A model generated the notes under the pieces. That model saw only the letters and a program-made list of their open reading frames with translations, did not search any database and had not been told where the DNA came from. Shown here piece after piece: positions 17,308 to 26,746 of a stretch of DNA of 64,000 nt (its first letter is position 1; each line of letters starts with the position of its first letter). Where the stretch lies: NCBI RefSeq assembly GCF_023242365.1, contig NZ_JALLIX010000028.1, positions 1 through 64,000 on the forward strand. Direction: 5' to 3'. The position numbers and the translations under genes were made by a program. The DNA comes from Pseudomonas sp. MWU13-2100 (GTDB lineage: Bacteria; Pseudomonadota; Gammaproteobacteria; Pseudomonadales; Pseudomonadaceae).

Positions 17308-20300
17308 TCACCCATCCTGCGCGGCATCAACGGGAATATCGAGGGTGAAGGTCGCCCCCTGTCCAACCCCGGCGCTGTGCACAGTCAAGCTGCCGCCCAT
17401 TTCATGCGCGGCCAGCGCACAGCTGTGCAAGCCGAAACCGTGTCCGTTCTTGCGCGTGGTGAAACCATGCAAGAAAACGCAAGCCAGGTTCTCCGGAGTA
17501 ATCCCGTCGCCGTTGTCTGCCACCGTGATACGCAATACTGGCCCGTCGGCGAGGACGGCGCCGAGCGTGATACTCGGGCTGCGATCAACCACGCCGTCCA
17601 ATGCCTGCTTGGCGTTGCCGATCAGATTCACCAGAATCTGCAGTATCCGGTGCCGGTCCAGCGACAGCAGGGGCAAGTCGGCAACGTCCTTGACCACCGT
17701 CACCTCAGGGCGCGCCAGTGATCCGGCATTCATGCGCAAGGCATCATCGATTAATTCCTCGACCGGCACTGTCTCGACGACATTGACGTTACCGGCATGG
17801 GACTGCTGGGCAGCGACGATGCTCTTGATATGGTCGATGCCCTTGGTAAGCTGCCCCAGCTCTTCGATGATGCCCTGCTGCTCCGCCGCCACCACCACTG
17901 CCAGTCTGAGCAGGTATTCGGGCAGCATCTTTCCTTTCTGGTCGCTGGTGAGAAAATCGCTCAGATCATGGACGTGTTCGTTCATCAGATGAGCCACCTT
18001 GGTCAGTCCCAGCATCTTGGAGGCGCGCATCTGGCTACTGATCACATCGGCCGAGACATTCACGCTGTTGAGCACATTGCCGATGTTGTGCAGCACATTA
18101 GTGGCGATTTCGGCCATGCCAGCCTGACGGGATTTTGCATGCAGTTCGGTTTGTATCTGGCTCATGCGTATCGCCGCGCGTACACGAGCCTTGAGCTCCA
18201 GCGGCGAGAAGGGTTTGGCGATATAGTCGTCGGCGCCGCTCTCCAGCCCGGAGACGCTGGCCTCGCTGCCGCCGCGGGCGGTCAACAGGATCACGGGTAA
18301 ATGGGCGAAACCGGCGTTGGACTTGATTCTGGCTGTCAGGCCAAAGCCGTCGAGCTCCGGCATCATCACATCCGAGACAACGACATCGATGGGGCGACGC
18401 TGCAGGACTGCCCAGGCCTGCTCTCCATCCGCCGCGGTGGCGACGACGTAGTCGTTGTGCAAGAGCTCACTGAGGTAGCTGAGCATTTCCGGACTGTCGT
18501 CTACCAGCAGTACTCTGGATCGCAAGGCCTGTTCCGCAGGCTGCTCGTCGCCCGCAGCGTCCGTCGAAGGTCGGTCGTTGCTACTGCCAGGGTGGCCATC
18601 ATCGAAACGCAGGTGACGTTGCTCGGTAGCGCCTGTGGTGCGCGCTGACGATCGCTCGTGCACATTGCTGGCTTCGCCCGGCACGCTGTTTTGCTCCGCC
18701 CCCAGCGGAAGTCGAACAAAGAAGTGCGAACCCCGACCGGGCTCGCTGTTGACGCCGACTTCACCGCCCATCAATTCAACCAGATCCTTGACCAGGGCGA
18801 GACCGATGCCTGTGCCGCTGTAGTGGCGCGTGGCGGAGTTGTCGATCTGGGAAAACCGCTGGAACAGCAGCGGCAGTTGGTCAGGCGCAATGCCAATGCC
18901 CGAGTCCTGCACCGCAAGTTCAAAGCGCTCGCCATCGAGCGGAGTCGCTGTCAGGTGCACGGTGCCGCCAGCAGGCGTGAACTTGATGGCATTGCTCAGC
19001 AGATTGAGAAGAATCTTCTCGAAGTGCCGGGGGTCCAGGAACACCGTGCCGAGCGCGGGATCGACGTGCCAGGTCAAGGTGCAGCCTTTGCCCTCGGCCA
19101 CCATGGCGGCATCGTCGGCCAGCACGCCAACCGTCTTGTTCAAGTCAACTGGTGCAGGAAACAGTTCAACCTTGCCCGCTTCGGCCTTGGAGAAGTCGAG
19201 AATGTCGTTCACTCGGTTCAGCAAGCGCAACGCGTTACGCTGGACGCGGTCGAGTTGCCCATGCCAGTCCGCCGGCGGGGCGCTCGCTGCCGTTAGCTGC
19301 TCCAGGGGGGCAAGAATAAGGGTCAGGGGGGTACGAAGTTCGTGGCTGACCGTGGCAACGAAATCGCTCTTTGCCTGGTTCGCCGCCTCGGCCTGGTTGC
19401 GCGCCTGAATGAGTTCGACGGCCTGCGCCTCCAGTACCTCGGTCTGCTGGTGCAGCGTGTCGGTCCGTTCGGCGACCATTCTCTCCAAAGAGGCCTGGAC
19501 CTGCTGTCGTTCGGCCTCGGCTTCGGCCTCCAGCTCCCGGATACGCAAGGCATTCTCCTGGAACACCCGGACGGCGCGGGTCATGATCCCAATCTCGTCG
19601 CCGCGTTCGGCGCTGGTGATCTTGGCGTTCAGGTCGCCGGCCGCAAGCCGGCGCATGACCGAGGCCAGGACCACGATGGGCCGTGCGACAAACCGCGAGG
19701 TGCTCCAGGCAATGGCACCGGCCAGCAGGATAGCGACGGTGCCGGCGATCACCGTCGCCAACATGCCGCGATCATTGTGGACCACGGCGTCGGAACGAGC
19801 TTCGCCAGCGAAGCGCGCGACCAGTTGGCCGGCACTTCGTGCCTCGTTACGCACCTGATCGCGCGCGACGCTCAAAGAGTTGCTCGCCTGATGGAACTTG
19901 ACGAATGCCGCCCGGTAGCCGGCAATCTGGTCGTAGACCGAGAGGGGCGCAGCTTGGGTTTGCAGTCCTCCGGGTGAGGGGAGAACGCGGGAGAGACGGG
20001 AGAGCTCATCAAGGAGGTTGCCGACGGAGCTGGCGACCTCGGCCGATGGCGACAGGCGGAACGACAGGGTCTGTGCCTCCAGGGTGGCGACGCGCTCGGC
20101 GAAACGCTTGGACAGCGCCGATGCATTGTGCAGCAAACCGGTTGCTGCCTGAATGTCGTTTTCGTCATGGGCCACGTGCTCACTCACTTCGCCCACCATT
20201 GCCTCGAGACGCTCGGCCGCATCCCCGACGGCGGCGAGATGCTGCAAGGCCTCGCTTCCCCGGAGCTTGGGCGCCTCGCCAAGGTGCTCGACCGCCAGCT

Positions 20301-21027
20301 TGGCCGCGGCGACCGCAGCGGCCATCTGGTCCAGGGTCTCGCCCGCCTGCGACGCGTCCATCACCTCGCGCAATTGCTCGACCACGGGCGGGAGCGCCGC
20401 GCAGGCGTTGCGCGCCACGCTGGCGGCGCCCTCATCACCGGTTGCCAACACCTTGGCCACATTGGCGATGACGATCCGTTCGCCATTGCGCAGGATATCC
20501 AGGATGCGATGGGCGCTTTCAATATTGCTCACCTGCGCCTGGTGGTCGGCGATGCGGGAGTCAAGCCCCTTCAGCCCATCGGCGATGCCCTGTTCGACAA
20601 GGATCGTCGCCTCTCGCATCCGGCCATAATGGACAGTCATATTCTCCGTTTCGCCATCCATGCTCAGGGTCGCCGCCCGCAAGGTGGCGATCGCCTCGGC
20701 AAGTCTCTCCAGACTACCCTTGAGCGATTCCGCCTCCGCCGCCGGAATCGTGGTGAGGCCGGCGATGGCGGTCGCCACCATGGCTTCGGCCTGGGACAGG
20801 CTTTCCTGGTCGCGGGTGGCGATAAAGTTTTCCACCCGCCCGGTGGCCGCGTTGACCGAGGCCAGGATCTCCGCGGAATGGCTGGCGGAATCCACCGCAC
20901 GCTCCATGCCCCGCAACCCGTAGAGGTCCACCAGCGAGACGGTCAGCATCAGGAACACCAGTGCGGCGACCGCCAGCCCGATCCTGACGGCAATAGGCCT
21001 GTCCCTGGCGGGTTTGAATGCCAACAT
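17308..21027 (-). CDS. Hybrid sensor kinase with two kinase modules around a receiver domain
   Basis: A 1,239-residue inner-membrane sensor. A first membrane segment lies near residues 15-36 (IGLAVAALVFLMLTVSLVDL), then a long helical periplasmic region and a second segment near 425-445 (VIAGTVAILLAGAIAW). A HAMP domain, a coiled coil, and a histidine-kinase module follow, with SHELRTPLTLIL (His near 563) and ATPase motifs SNAIKFT, DSGIGIA and GTGIGLAL. A receiver follows (VLLVDDSPEML; phospho-Asp near 885 in VVSDVMMPELDG). After it comes a second kinase-like module with LHNIGNVLNSV (His near 979), GNAKQAL and ADNGDGI. The long helical sensor resembles TorS. It starts 16 bases after the periplasmic binding-protein gene, so that protein probably delivers its signal. 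No separate DNA-binding regulator is adjacent. Confidence 0.88.
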   Translation of the reverse strand: MLAFKPARDRPIAVRIGLAVAALVFLMLTVSLVDLYGLRGMERAVDSASHSAEILASVNAATGRVENFIATRDQESLSQAEAMVATAIAGLTTIPAAEAESLKGSLERLAEAIATLRAATLSMDGETENMTVHYGRMREATILVEQGIADGLKGLDSRIADHQAQVSNIESAHRILDILRNGERIVIANVAKVLATGDEGAASVARNACAALPPVVEQLREVMDASQAGETLDQMAAAVAAAKLAVEHLGEAPKLRGSEALQHLAAVGDAAERLEAMVGEVSEHVAHDENDIQAATGLLHNASALSKRFAERVATLEAQTLSFRLSPSAEVASSVGNLLDELSRLSRVLPSPGGLQTQAAPLSVYDQIAGYRAAFVKFHQASNSLSVARDQVRNEARSAGQLVARFAGEARSDAVVHNDRGMLATVIAGTVAILLAGAIAWSTSRFVARPIVVLASVMRRLAAGDLNAKITSAERGDEIGIMTRAVRVFQENALRIRELEAEAEAERQQVQASLERMVAERTDTLHQQTEVLEAQAVELIQARNQAEAANQAKSDFVATVSHELRTPLTLILAPLEQLTAASAPPADWHGQLDRVQRNALRLLNRVNDILDFSKAEAGKVELFPAPVDLNKTVGVLADDAAMVAEGKGCTLTWHVDPALGTVFLDPRHFEKILLNLLSNAIKFTPAGGTVHLTATPLDGERFELAVQDSGIGIAPDQLPLLFQRFSQIDNSATRHYSGTGIGLALVKDLVELMGGEVGVNSEPGRGSHFFVRLPLGAEQNSVPGEASNVHERSSARTTGATEQRHLRFDDGHPGSSNDRPSTDAAGDEQPAEQALRSRVLLVDDSPEMLSYLSELLHNDYVVATAADGEQAWAVLQRRPIDVVVSDVMMPELDGFGLTARIKSNAGFAHLPVILLTARGGSEASVSGLESGADDYIAKPFSPLELKARVRAAIRMSQIQTELHAKSRQAGMAEIATNVLHNIGNVLNSVNVSADVISSQMRASKMLGLTKVAHLMNEHVHDLSDFLTSDQKGKMLPEYLLRLAVVVAAEQQGIIEELGQLTKGIDHIKSIVAAQQSHAGNVNVVETVPVEELIDDALRMNAGSLARPEVTVVKDVADLPLLSLDRHRILQILVNLIGNAKQALDGVVDRSPSITLGAVLADGPVLRITVADNGDGITPENLACVFLHGFTTRKNGHGFGLHSCALAAHEMGGSLTVHSAGVGQGATFTLDIPVDAAQDG

Positions 21028-21043
21028 GGCGCCTCGCTCCCGA

Positions 21044-22201
21044 CTACGGCTTCGCGGCCTTCGGCAGAGGCGTCGGCGTAGGGTTGATGGCGGCGTCGAT
21101 CATCGCCACGACGGAGGCTTGGCTGTAGGAGGGATTGGCGGCGGCGCCCAGCGGCATGCTGGCAAGCCAGGTATCCAGGTCTTTTGCATCGATGCGTACC
21201 AGCGGCACCTCGACGAACTTCGGCACCTGCTTGCCCGCCAGAATCTGCTGAGCCACCCAGAAACCCACCTGGGAGACGCTCGGGGAGGCAGAAACCGAGA
21301 CGGTCTCATAGCCGTTGGCATCGCGTTCCTGTTTCCACAGGGCGAGTTCGTCCTGACGGTTACCCATCACAATGATCGGCAAGGGGCGTCCCGCCGCCTT
21401 GAACGCCATGGCCGCGCCATAACCATCCCCACCCTGGGTAGCGACGGCATCGATGCCGGGCAACGACGGCAGCGCCAGCGCCACCTCCTTGCGCGCGACG
21501 GAAGCCGTCCAGTTCCCGTACACGGTCTTGGCGAACTTCAGGCCCGGGTAGTCACCAGCAGCCTTGTGAATACCGTCGCTGATGTTTTGATCGGTAGCAT
21601 CGCCGGCAATGCCGCGGATCTCCAGCAGCGTACCGCTTCCCTTGAGGCGCTTGGCGATATAGTCCATTTCCACGCGGCCCATCGCGGACCAGTCGTAGTC
21701 CACCGTATAGGCACAGCGCTCGGTCACCAGACTGGCCATGACCACCACCACGATGCCAGCATTACAGGCATCCTGGATCACTCCGTTGAGGGCCGTGTCG
21801 GACGCGGCCAGGATGACGATGGCGTTGACGCCCTGGACGATCAGATCCTGGATATGCGCCGCCTGTTCCGACGCCGAGTTGTTGGCGCTGACCACCGGTG
21901 CCTCCTGGATCAAGCCATCCTTTTGCGCCTGGGCCGCAACCTCCTGCCAGTTGCGCACCATCACCTTGCGGAAATCGCTGCCCGCGTAAGAGTTGCTGAA
22001 GGCGATGCGCTTGCCGGCGGTGGGGCCATTGGCGATGCCGCCGTCAGCAGCCTGGGCCGTAATGGCGGCAACCATTGCCAGCGCGATCAGGCTGCCGACG
22101 AAGCGGTGCAAGATTTTGTCGATCGATTTAGCGCACATGCTGGCCGGATCCCGGGAGGAGCGATCAATAAAGGCAATGGGGTATAGAAACGCCCAATACA
22201 T
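21044..22201 (-). CDS. Periplasmic binding protein of the sugar-binding/TorT type, partner of the sensor kinase
   Basis: A 385-residue periplasmic binding protein of the type I fold (Peripla_BP_4). After the N-terminal stretch a hydrophobic export segment (FVGSLIALAMVAAITAQA) is followed by KRIAFSNSYAGSDFRKVM, IQDLIVQGVNAIVILAAS and VATQGGDGYGAAMAFKAAG, typical of ribose-binding-like proteins. There is no transporter gene nearby. The next gene in the operon is a TorS-like sensor kinase, so it more likely senses a ligand for that kinase, as TorT does, than feeds a transporter. The ATG at 22201 is chosen because AGGAAGGAG lies just upstream; this leaves about 35 residues before the signal peptide, and an internal ATG at 22138 is an alternative. 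The ligand is unknown. Confidence 0.82.
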   Translation of the reverse strand: MYWAFLYPIAFIDRSSRDPASMCAKSIDKILHRFVGSLIALAMVAAITAQAADGGIANGPTAGKRIAFSNSYAGSDFRKVMVRNWQEVAAQAQKDGLIQEAPVVSANNSASEQAAHIQDLIVQGVNAIVILAASDTALNGVIQDACNAGIVVVVMASLVTERCAYTVDYDWSAMGRVEMDYIAKRLKGSGTLLEIRGIAGDATDQNISDGIHKAAGDYPGLKFAKTVYGNWTASVARKEVALALPSLPGIDAVATQGGDGYGAAMAFKAAGRPLPIIVMGNRQDELALWKQERDANGYETVSVSASPSVSQVGFWVAQQILAGKQVPKFVEVPLVRIDAKDLDTWLASMPLGAAANPSYSQASVVAMIDAAINPTPTPLPKAAKP

Positions 22202-22269
22202 ACGGACTCCTTCCTGGATGGCCGACAATTGGAAAAAGTGCGGTGTTTACATTAGCGCTGAGCATAGTC

Positions 22270-22480
22270 TCAACGCTTCCGCCGCGTTGGAAAAATGCGC
22301 GACCAGTTGTGCCCAAGGGCCTTGGCGGCATACCAGCGGCAGGCTTCGATATCGTGACCGATCTGCCAATAGGGCAGAACCAGCTCACGCTTCACCACCA
22401 GCGTTGCGCGCTGCTGCGCAGCGTGGATGCGTCTTTGAGATCGGCCAGCCACTCGCCACTATCGAATGCTTCAATCGCCA
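22270..22480 (-). pseudogene. Decayed fragment of a DUF1016 (YhcG-type) nuclease gene
   Basis: On the - strand the sequence AAQQRATLVVKRELVLPYWQ, continuing IGHDIEACRW, matches the start of DUF1016/YhcG proteins (AQ-RA-LAVNRELVLLYWQIGRDI). The preceding piece EWLADLK is in a different frame, so there is a frameshift. Similarity stops after about 55 residues. The rest of the gene (normally about 350 residues with a PD-(D/E)xK nuclease domain) is missing. The remainder of the 22202-22706 gap contains only unassigned frames, including KPADFERVPETYVLAIEAFD upstream in the second frame. Confidence 0.6.
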
Positions 22481-22706
22481 AGACATAGGTTTCTGGCACT
22501 CTTTCGAAGTCTGCAGGCTTAATGATTTCTGTGGTCGTATTGACTGCGACCACAAGACCATTGAACGTCTGCTCCATCGGCTCGGAAAGATGCCAAGATG
22601 CTCGCTCACGTGCCAAATCCCGCTTTCCAACTCGCGGTGTGCCCTGGCACCCACCGCCGCCGTCCCGGGCGATCCCCGGTCACCGGCTGAACTGGATTGC
22701 CTGAAC

Positions 22707-23858
22707 ATGACACTGCTGCACATCCCCACCCTGCTGCTGGTCTCGGTCTTCATCTTCTGCCTGATGGGGTTGCTGAGCCTGCACGCCTGGCTGCGCGAAA
22801 CCCGTGAACGTTGCCTCGCCTACCTGGGCAGCATGATGTTGCTGGCGTCCCTCGGCATCCTGCTGGTGAGCTTGCGTGGCCTGGGCGTCGACTTTGTGCC
22901 GCTGGTGGTCGGCAACGTGGTGCTGTTGCTCAGCGCCGCCATGAACTGGACCGCCATGCGCGTGTTCGCCGGACGCCCGCCTTCAGTGCCGGGCATGCTC
23001 GCGGGCGCGGCGACCTGGCTGGCGCTGTGCCTGCTGCCAAGCTTCTTCGAATCGCTGCCATTGCGGGTCGCCGCCTACTCGGCGCTGGCAGCCGGCTATG
23101 GCGGGCTGACCCTGCTGGAGTTCTGGCGGAGCCGGCACAGCCTCGAAGCGTCCTATCTGCCCGCGCTGACCCTGACAGCGCTGAATACCCTGTTCTACTG
23201 CGTGCGGATCTTTACCGATACCGGCATCGGCCTGGAGCAGGCCAACGCGGGCAGCGGCAAAGGTGTGCCGTTCTTCTCCTTCATGTTGTTCGAATCCATG
23301 CTCTACATAGTCGGGATCGGCTACGTGACCCTGGCCATGGTCAAGGAGCGCGCCGAACGCCAGCTCAAGGCGGCGGCCTATAGCGACCCCCTGACCGGCA
23401 TCGGCAACCGGCGGTCGTTCATGCTCAAGAGTGAAAAACTGCTGGCCGACTGCAAACGGCGCAAGACGGCGGCGGCGTTGCTGCTCTGCGACCTGGATCA
23501 CTTCAAGCGCCTGAACGATACCTTCGGCCATGCGGTGGGCGACCAGGCGCTGATCGCCTTCGGCCGGGTAACGACACAGACCCTGCGCCCGGGGGATGTG
23601 TTCGGGCGCATTGGCGGCGAAGAGTTTGCCTGTGTGCTGGGCGACAGCGACGAGGCCAGCGCATTGGCAGTAGCGGAGCGGATTCGCGCCGCGTTTGCCG
23701 CACTGACGCTGCTGGAGCCCGGGTTTCTCAGTGTGAGTATCGGACTGGTGAGCACCGGGGAATCGGGGTACGAGCTTTCGCGGTTGCTGTCGGTGGCGGA
23801 TACAGCGCTTTATGAGGCCAAGGGAAAAGGCCGCAATCGGGTGGAGGTGGCTTGCTAG
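22707..23858 (+). CDS. Membrane-bound diguanylate cyclase
   Basis: A 383-residue protein that would make cyclic di-GMP from GTP. The N-terminal half has six or seven membrane helices (from LLLVSVFIFCLMGLLSL to SMLYIVGIGYVTLAMV). A GGDEF domain follows: DPLTGIGNRRSF, the metal-binding DLDHFKRLNDTFGHAVGD, and the active-site loop as GGEEF. An RxxD inhibitory site (RPGD) lies exactly five residues before GGEEF, so product inhibition is expected. The ATG at 22707 begins the first membrane helix (MTLLHIPTLLL); the open frame upstream is not homologous. It is transcribed away from the binding-protein gene and has no partner phosphodiesterase here. Confidence 0.93.
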   Translation: MTLLHIPTLLLVSVFIFCLMGLLSLHAWLRETRERCLAYLGSMMLLASLGILLVSLRGLGVDFVPLVVGNVVLLLSAAMNWTAMRVFAGRPPSVPGMLAGAATWLALCLLPSFFESLPLRVAAYSALAAGYGGLTLLEFWRSRHSLEASYLPALTLTALNTLFYCVRIFTDTGIGLEQANAGSGKGVPFFSFMLFESMLYIVGIGYVTLAMVKERAERQLKAAAYSDPLTGIGNRRSFMLKSEKLLADCKRRKTAAALLLCDLDHFKRLNDTFGHAVGDQALIAFGRVTTQTLRPGDVFGRIGGEEFACVLGDSDEASALAVAERIRAAFAALTLLEPGFLSVSIGLVSTGESGYELSRLLSVADTALYEAKGKGRNRVEVAC

Positions 23859-23872
23859 CCGGACGTGCGTCC

Positions 23873-24010
23873 CTACGGAGATACCCGCAGCCACCGATCC
23901 CGCAGCGTAACCATCATCTGCCCACCCCCAGTGCCGGCCAGCAGGCAATCGGCAATCGCCGATTCCAGTTCGGGCTGTTCCAACGCGCAGACCTGCTGGA
24001 TCGATGACAT
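23873..24010 (-). CDS. 45-residue ORF coupled to amiE
   Basis: The ATG lies three bases after the amiE stop codon, on the same strand, and the frame ends at 23873. The product begins MSSIQQVCALEQPELESAIA and ends MMVTLRDRWLRVSP. It is not long enough to assign to a family, has no membrane segment and no cysteine pair. The very tight spacing suggests it is translated with amiE as the last gene of the operon. It could equally be an open frame by chance, since the DNA is GC-rich. Confidence 0.45.
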   Translation of the reverse strand: MSSIQQVCALEQPELESAIADCLLAGTGGGQMMVTLRDRWLRVSP

Positions 24011-24013
24011 GCT

Positions 24014-25057
24014 TCAGCCCGCGGTCTTTTCTTTACCACCATGGGGCAATTGCCCCACCGGGCAATCCGCCACGCCCACCGCGCGCCGGGTGATGTTCTC
24101 CACATTTTCCCGGGCCTTCTGCGCATCCAGGACCCAGGTGCGGTAGAACTCGAACGGACAGTCGGCGATGCCCTTGTCGCCATCGCCGGAGTCGTAGATC
24201 CCGCTGTAGCCACGGTGCAGCAGCTTGAACAGATGGTTCTGCGACTGATCGTTGGCCCGCGCATCGCGGATCTGCGAGATCGATAGTTGCGCGTACTGGA
24301 TGCCCATTTCCTCCTCGCCACATTCGCCCAGGGTCCGGCCATCGAAACCGATGATCGCCGAATGCCCGAAGTATGAATACACCCCGTCGAAACCGGCAGC
24401 ATTGGCCACCGCAACGTAGCAGTTATTGGCCCAGGCCATGCTCTTGGACATCTGCACCTGCTGCTCTTTGGCCGGGTACATATAGCCCTGGCAGCGGACG
24501 ATCAGTTCCGCGCCCTTCATCGCACAGTCGCGCCAGATCTCCGGGTAGTTGCCGTCATCGCAGATGATCAGGCTGATCTTCATGCCCTTGGGGCCGTCGC
24601 AGACATAGGTGCGATCGCCTGGGTACCAACCCTCGATGGGACACCAGGGAATGCACTTGCGATAGCGCTGGACGATCTGCCCCTGATTGTCGATCAGCAC
24701 CAGGGTGTTGTAGGGCGCCTTGTGCGGATGCTCCTCGTGGCGCTCGCCGGTCAGGGAAAACACGCCCCAGGTATTGGCCTCGCGGCAGGCCGCGGAAAAG
24801 ATCGCGGTTTCTTCGCCGGGAATCGTCGCGGCGGTGGCCATCATCTCGTCATGGTCATAGAGGATGCCCATGGTGCTGTACTCGGGGAACACCACCAGGT
24901 CCATGCCCGGCAGCCCCTGTTTCATGCCCTTGATCACCTCGGCGATCTTGCGGGCATTGTCGATGACCTCGGCCTTGCTGTGCAGGCGCGGCATCTTGTA
25001 GTTCACGACAGCAACACCGACGGTATCCGGGCTGCTGGAAATATCGCCATGGCGCAT
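24014..25057 (-). CDS. amiE: Aliphatic amidase
   Basis: A 347-residue nitrilase-superfamily amidase that hydrolyses short aliphatic amides to the acid and ammonia. The Glu-Lys-Cys triad is visible: Glu in VVFPEYSTMG (near 60), Lys in QRYRKCIPWCPIEGWYPG (near 134) and Cys in SLIICDDGNYPEIWR (near 166). The C-terminal extension typical of AmiE is present. The start at 25057 gives the standard MRHGDISSSPDTVGVAVVNY beginning; the frame is open upstream only as a shadow. It belongs to the fmdA-fmdB-amiE series and would release ammonia from amides imported by the adjacent transporter. Confidence 0.95.
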   Translation of the reverse strand: MRHGDISSSPDTVGVAVVNYKMPRLHSKAEVIDNARKIAEVIKGMKQGLPGMDLVVFPEYSTMGILYDHDEMMATAATIPGEETAIFSAACREANTWGVFSLTGERHEEHPHKAPYNTLVLIDNQGQIVQRYRKCIPWCPIEGWYPGDRTYVCDGPKGMKISLIICDDGNYPEIWRDCAMKGAELIVRCQGYMYPAKEQQVQMSKSMAWANNCYVAVANAAGFDGVYSYFGHSAIIGFDGRTLGECGEEEMGIQYAQLSISQIRDARANDQSQNHLFKLLHRGYSGIYDSGDGDKGIADCPFEFYRTWVLDAQKARENVENITRRAVGVADCPVGQLPHGGKEKTAG

Positions 25058-25071
25058 GGGGAAAACCTCGG

Positions 25072-25416
25072 TCAGTGACTGATCATCCAGGGCCGTGGCC
25101 CGGTCTTGCTCTTGAGTCCCAGTGGATTGGCCTTGCTCGGCACCACCGGCTTGCTCGGCGCGCAGCAACCGCAGCCCTTGGGATGGCGGCGCTGCTGGTA
25201 CTCGGCGACGGTCTGCGGCGCGTGGGCGCTGCGCTCGTTGGTGGCGATGGCCTGGCGCTGGCTGCCCGACAGGCAGTTCAAGGCCGGTGCCGACAGCTGC
25301 AAGCCACCACCCGTGCCGCCGCAATAGGGACACTGGCAGGGATCATGGCGCTGGTTCATCGGCCGCAGCATGCTGAAGGTGCCGCAGGCCTGGCATTGGT
25401 ATTCGTAAGTTGGCAT
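25072..25416 (-). CDS. fmdB: FmdB-type zinc-ribbon protein
   Basis: A 114-residue small protein with the FmdB/CxxC zinc-ribbon start MPTYEYQCQACG and a second CPYCGG pair about 20 residues later. A further KGCGCC cluster sits near residue 82. FmdB was described as a possible regulator of formamidase in Methylophilus; its biochemical role is not settled. It lies between fmdA and amiE in the same orientation, with 14 bases to amiE, so it is almost certainly co-transcribed. Confidence 0.88.
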   Translation of the reverse strand: MPTYEYQCQACGTFSMLRPMNQRHDPCQCPYCGGTGGGLQLSAPALNCLSGSQRQAIATNERSAHAPQTVAEYQQRRHPKGCGCCAPSKPVVPSKANPLGLKSKTGPRPWMISH

Positions 25417-25446
25417 GGTCCGTCCTCCCGGCGTGTTGAGGGCGCC

Positions 25447-26676
25447 TTACAGATCGTGGGCGATGGGCAGGTCGATGCGGCCGTCCAGGTGTTTGATCGG
25501 ACCGCTGGCGTTGGGGTTGATATCGAAGTCGAAGATCTCGGTCGGTAGCCACAAGGTCGCACAGGCGTTGGGGATATCCACCACGCCGCTGATATGGCCC
25601 TGCACCGGCGCCGAGCCCAGCAAGGCATACCCCTGGGCCGGGGAGTAGCCGAACTTGGTCAGGTAGTTGATCGCGTTGAGACAGGCCTGGCGGTAGGCGA
25701 CGTTGACGTCCAGGTAGTGTTGCTGGCCACTCTCGTCCACCGAGATGCCTTCGAAGATCAGGTAGTTCTTGTAATTCGGGGTGATCGGGCTGGGCTTGAA
25801 CACCGGGTTCTTGATCCCGTACTTGGCCATGCCGCCCTTGATCAGCTCGACTTTCATGTGCACCCAGCCGGCCATCTCGATGGCGCCGCAAAAGGTGATC
25901 TCGCCGTCGCCCTGGCTGAAGTGCAGATCGCCCACCGACAGGCCGGCGCCATTGACGTAGACCGGGAAGAAAATCTTCGAACCGCGGGACAGATCCTTGA
26001 TATCGCAGTTACCGCCATGCTCGCGCGGCGGCACGGTGCGGGCGCCGGTGGCGGCGGCATCATCACGGGCCTGGCCCTTGAGTTTGCCCATATGCGCGGT
26101 GGCCGCCAGTGGCGCGTTGGCCAGGGGCGGTACGCGGGTCGGGTTGGTGTCGATCAGTTCCTGCTCGCGACGGTTCCAGTCGGCGAGCATCACCGGGTCA
26201 GGCAGGCAACCGATCAGGCCGGGGTGGATCAAGCCGGCGAAGTTGACCCCGGGGATATGCCGCGAGCTGGTGAACATGCCTTTGAAATCCCAGATGGCTT
26301 TCTGCGCGCTGGGGAAATGCTCGGTGAGAAAGCCGCCGCCGTTCTGCCGCGAGAAGAAACCGTTGAAGCCCCACTGCGAGTCGGCCTTGGCACCGATGTC
26401 CAGCAGGTCGACTACCAGCAGGTCACCGGGTTCGGCGCCGTGTACGCCCACCGGGCCGGAGAGGTAGTGGACGGTGGAGAGGTCGATATCGCGCACGTCG
26501 GAAGCGTCATCGTTGTTCTTGATCGCCCCGGCGGTCCAGTCGTAGGTTTCGAGGATGAAGTCATCCCCCGGCTTGACCCAGCAGGCCATCGGGATATCCG
26601 GATGCCAGCGGTTGTGGATCTGCTCGTTCTCGGTGGCGGGCTGGTTGAGGTCGACTTTGATCAAGGTATCGGTCAT
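25447..26676 (-). CDS. fmdA: Formamidase
   Basis: A 409-residue member of the acetamidase/formamidase family, the normal length, which hydrolyses formamide (or acetamide) to ammonia and the acid in the cytosol. Family landmarks include HNRWHPDIPMACWVKPGD near the start, GPVGVHGAEPGDLLVVDLLD, and the metal-site region REHGGNCDIKDLSRGSKIFF followed by GLSVGDLHFSQGDGEI. The ATG at 26676 has AGGAG a few bases upstream. It begins a unit fmdA-fmdB-amiE, separated from urtE by a REP element and a probable operator, so it likely has its own promoter. Confidence 0.95.
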   Translation of the reverse strand: MTDTLIKVDLNQPATENEQIHNRWHPDIPMACWVKPGDDFILETYDWTAGAIKNNDDASDVRDIDLSTVHYLSGPVGVHGAEPGDLLVVDLLDIGAKADSQWGFNGFFSRQNGGGFLTEHFPSAQKAIWDFKGMFTSSRHIPGVNFAGLIHPGLIGCLPDPVMLADWNRREQELIDTNPTRVPPLANAPLAATAHMGKLKGQARDDAAATGARTVPPREHGGNCDIKDLSRGSKIFFPVYVNGAGLSVGDLHFSQGDGEITFCGAIEMAGWVHMKVELIKGGMAKYGIKNPVFKPSPITPNYKNYLIFEGISVDESGQQHYLDVNVAYRQACLNAINYLTKFGYSPAQGYALLGSAPVQGHISGVVDIPNACATLWLPTEIFDFDINPNASGPIKHLDGRIDLPIAHDL

Positions 26677-26746
26677 GGCAAAGCTCCTGGACAGTAGGGA
26701 TGTACAGCGTTGCTGGCAGTCTCGAATGGCGGCGCGAATCGGCCAA

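Noticed and set aside
21014..22186. 390-codon + strand frame opposite the binding-protein gene
   Set aside because: Antisense shadow; the binding protein on the other strand has a signal peptide and family motifs.
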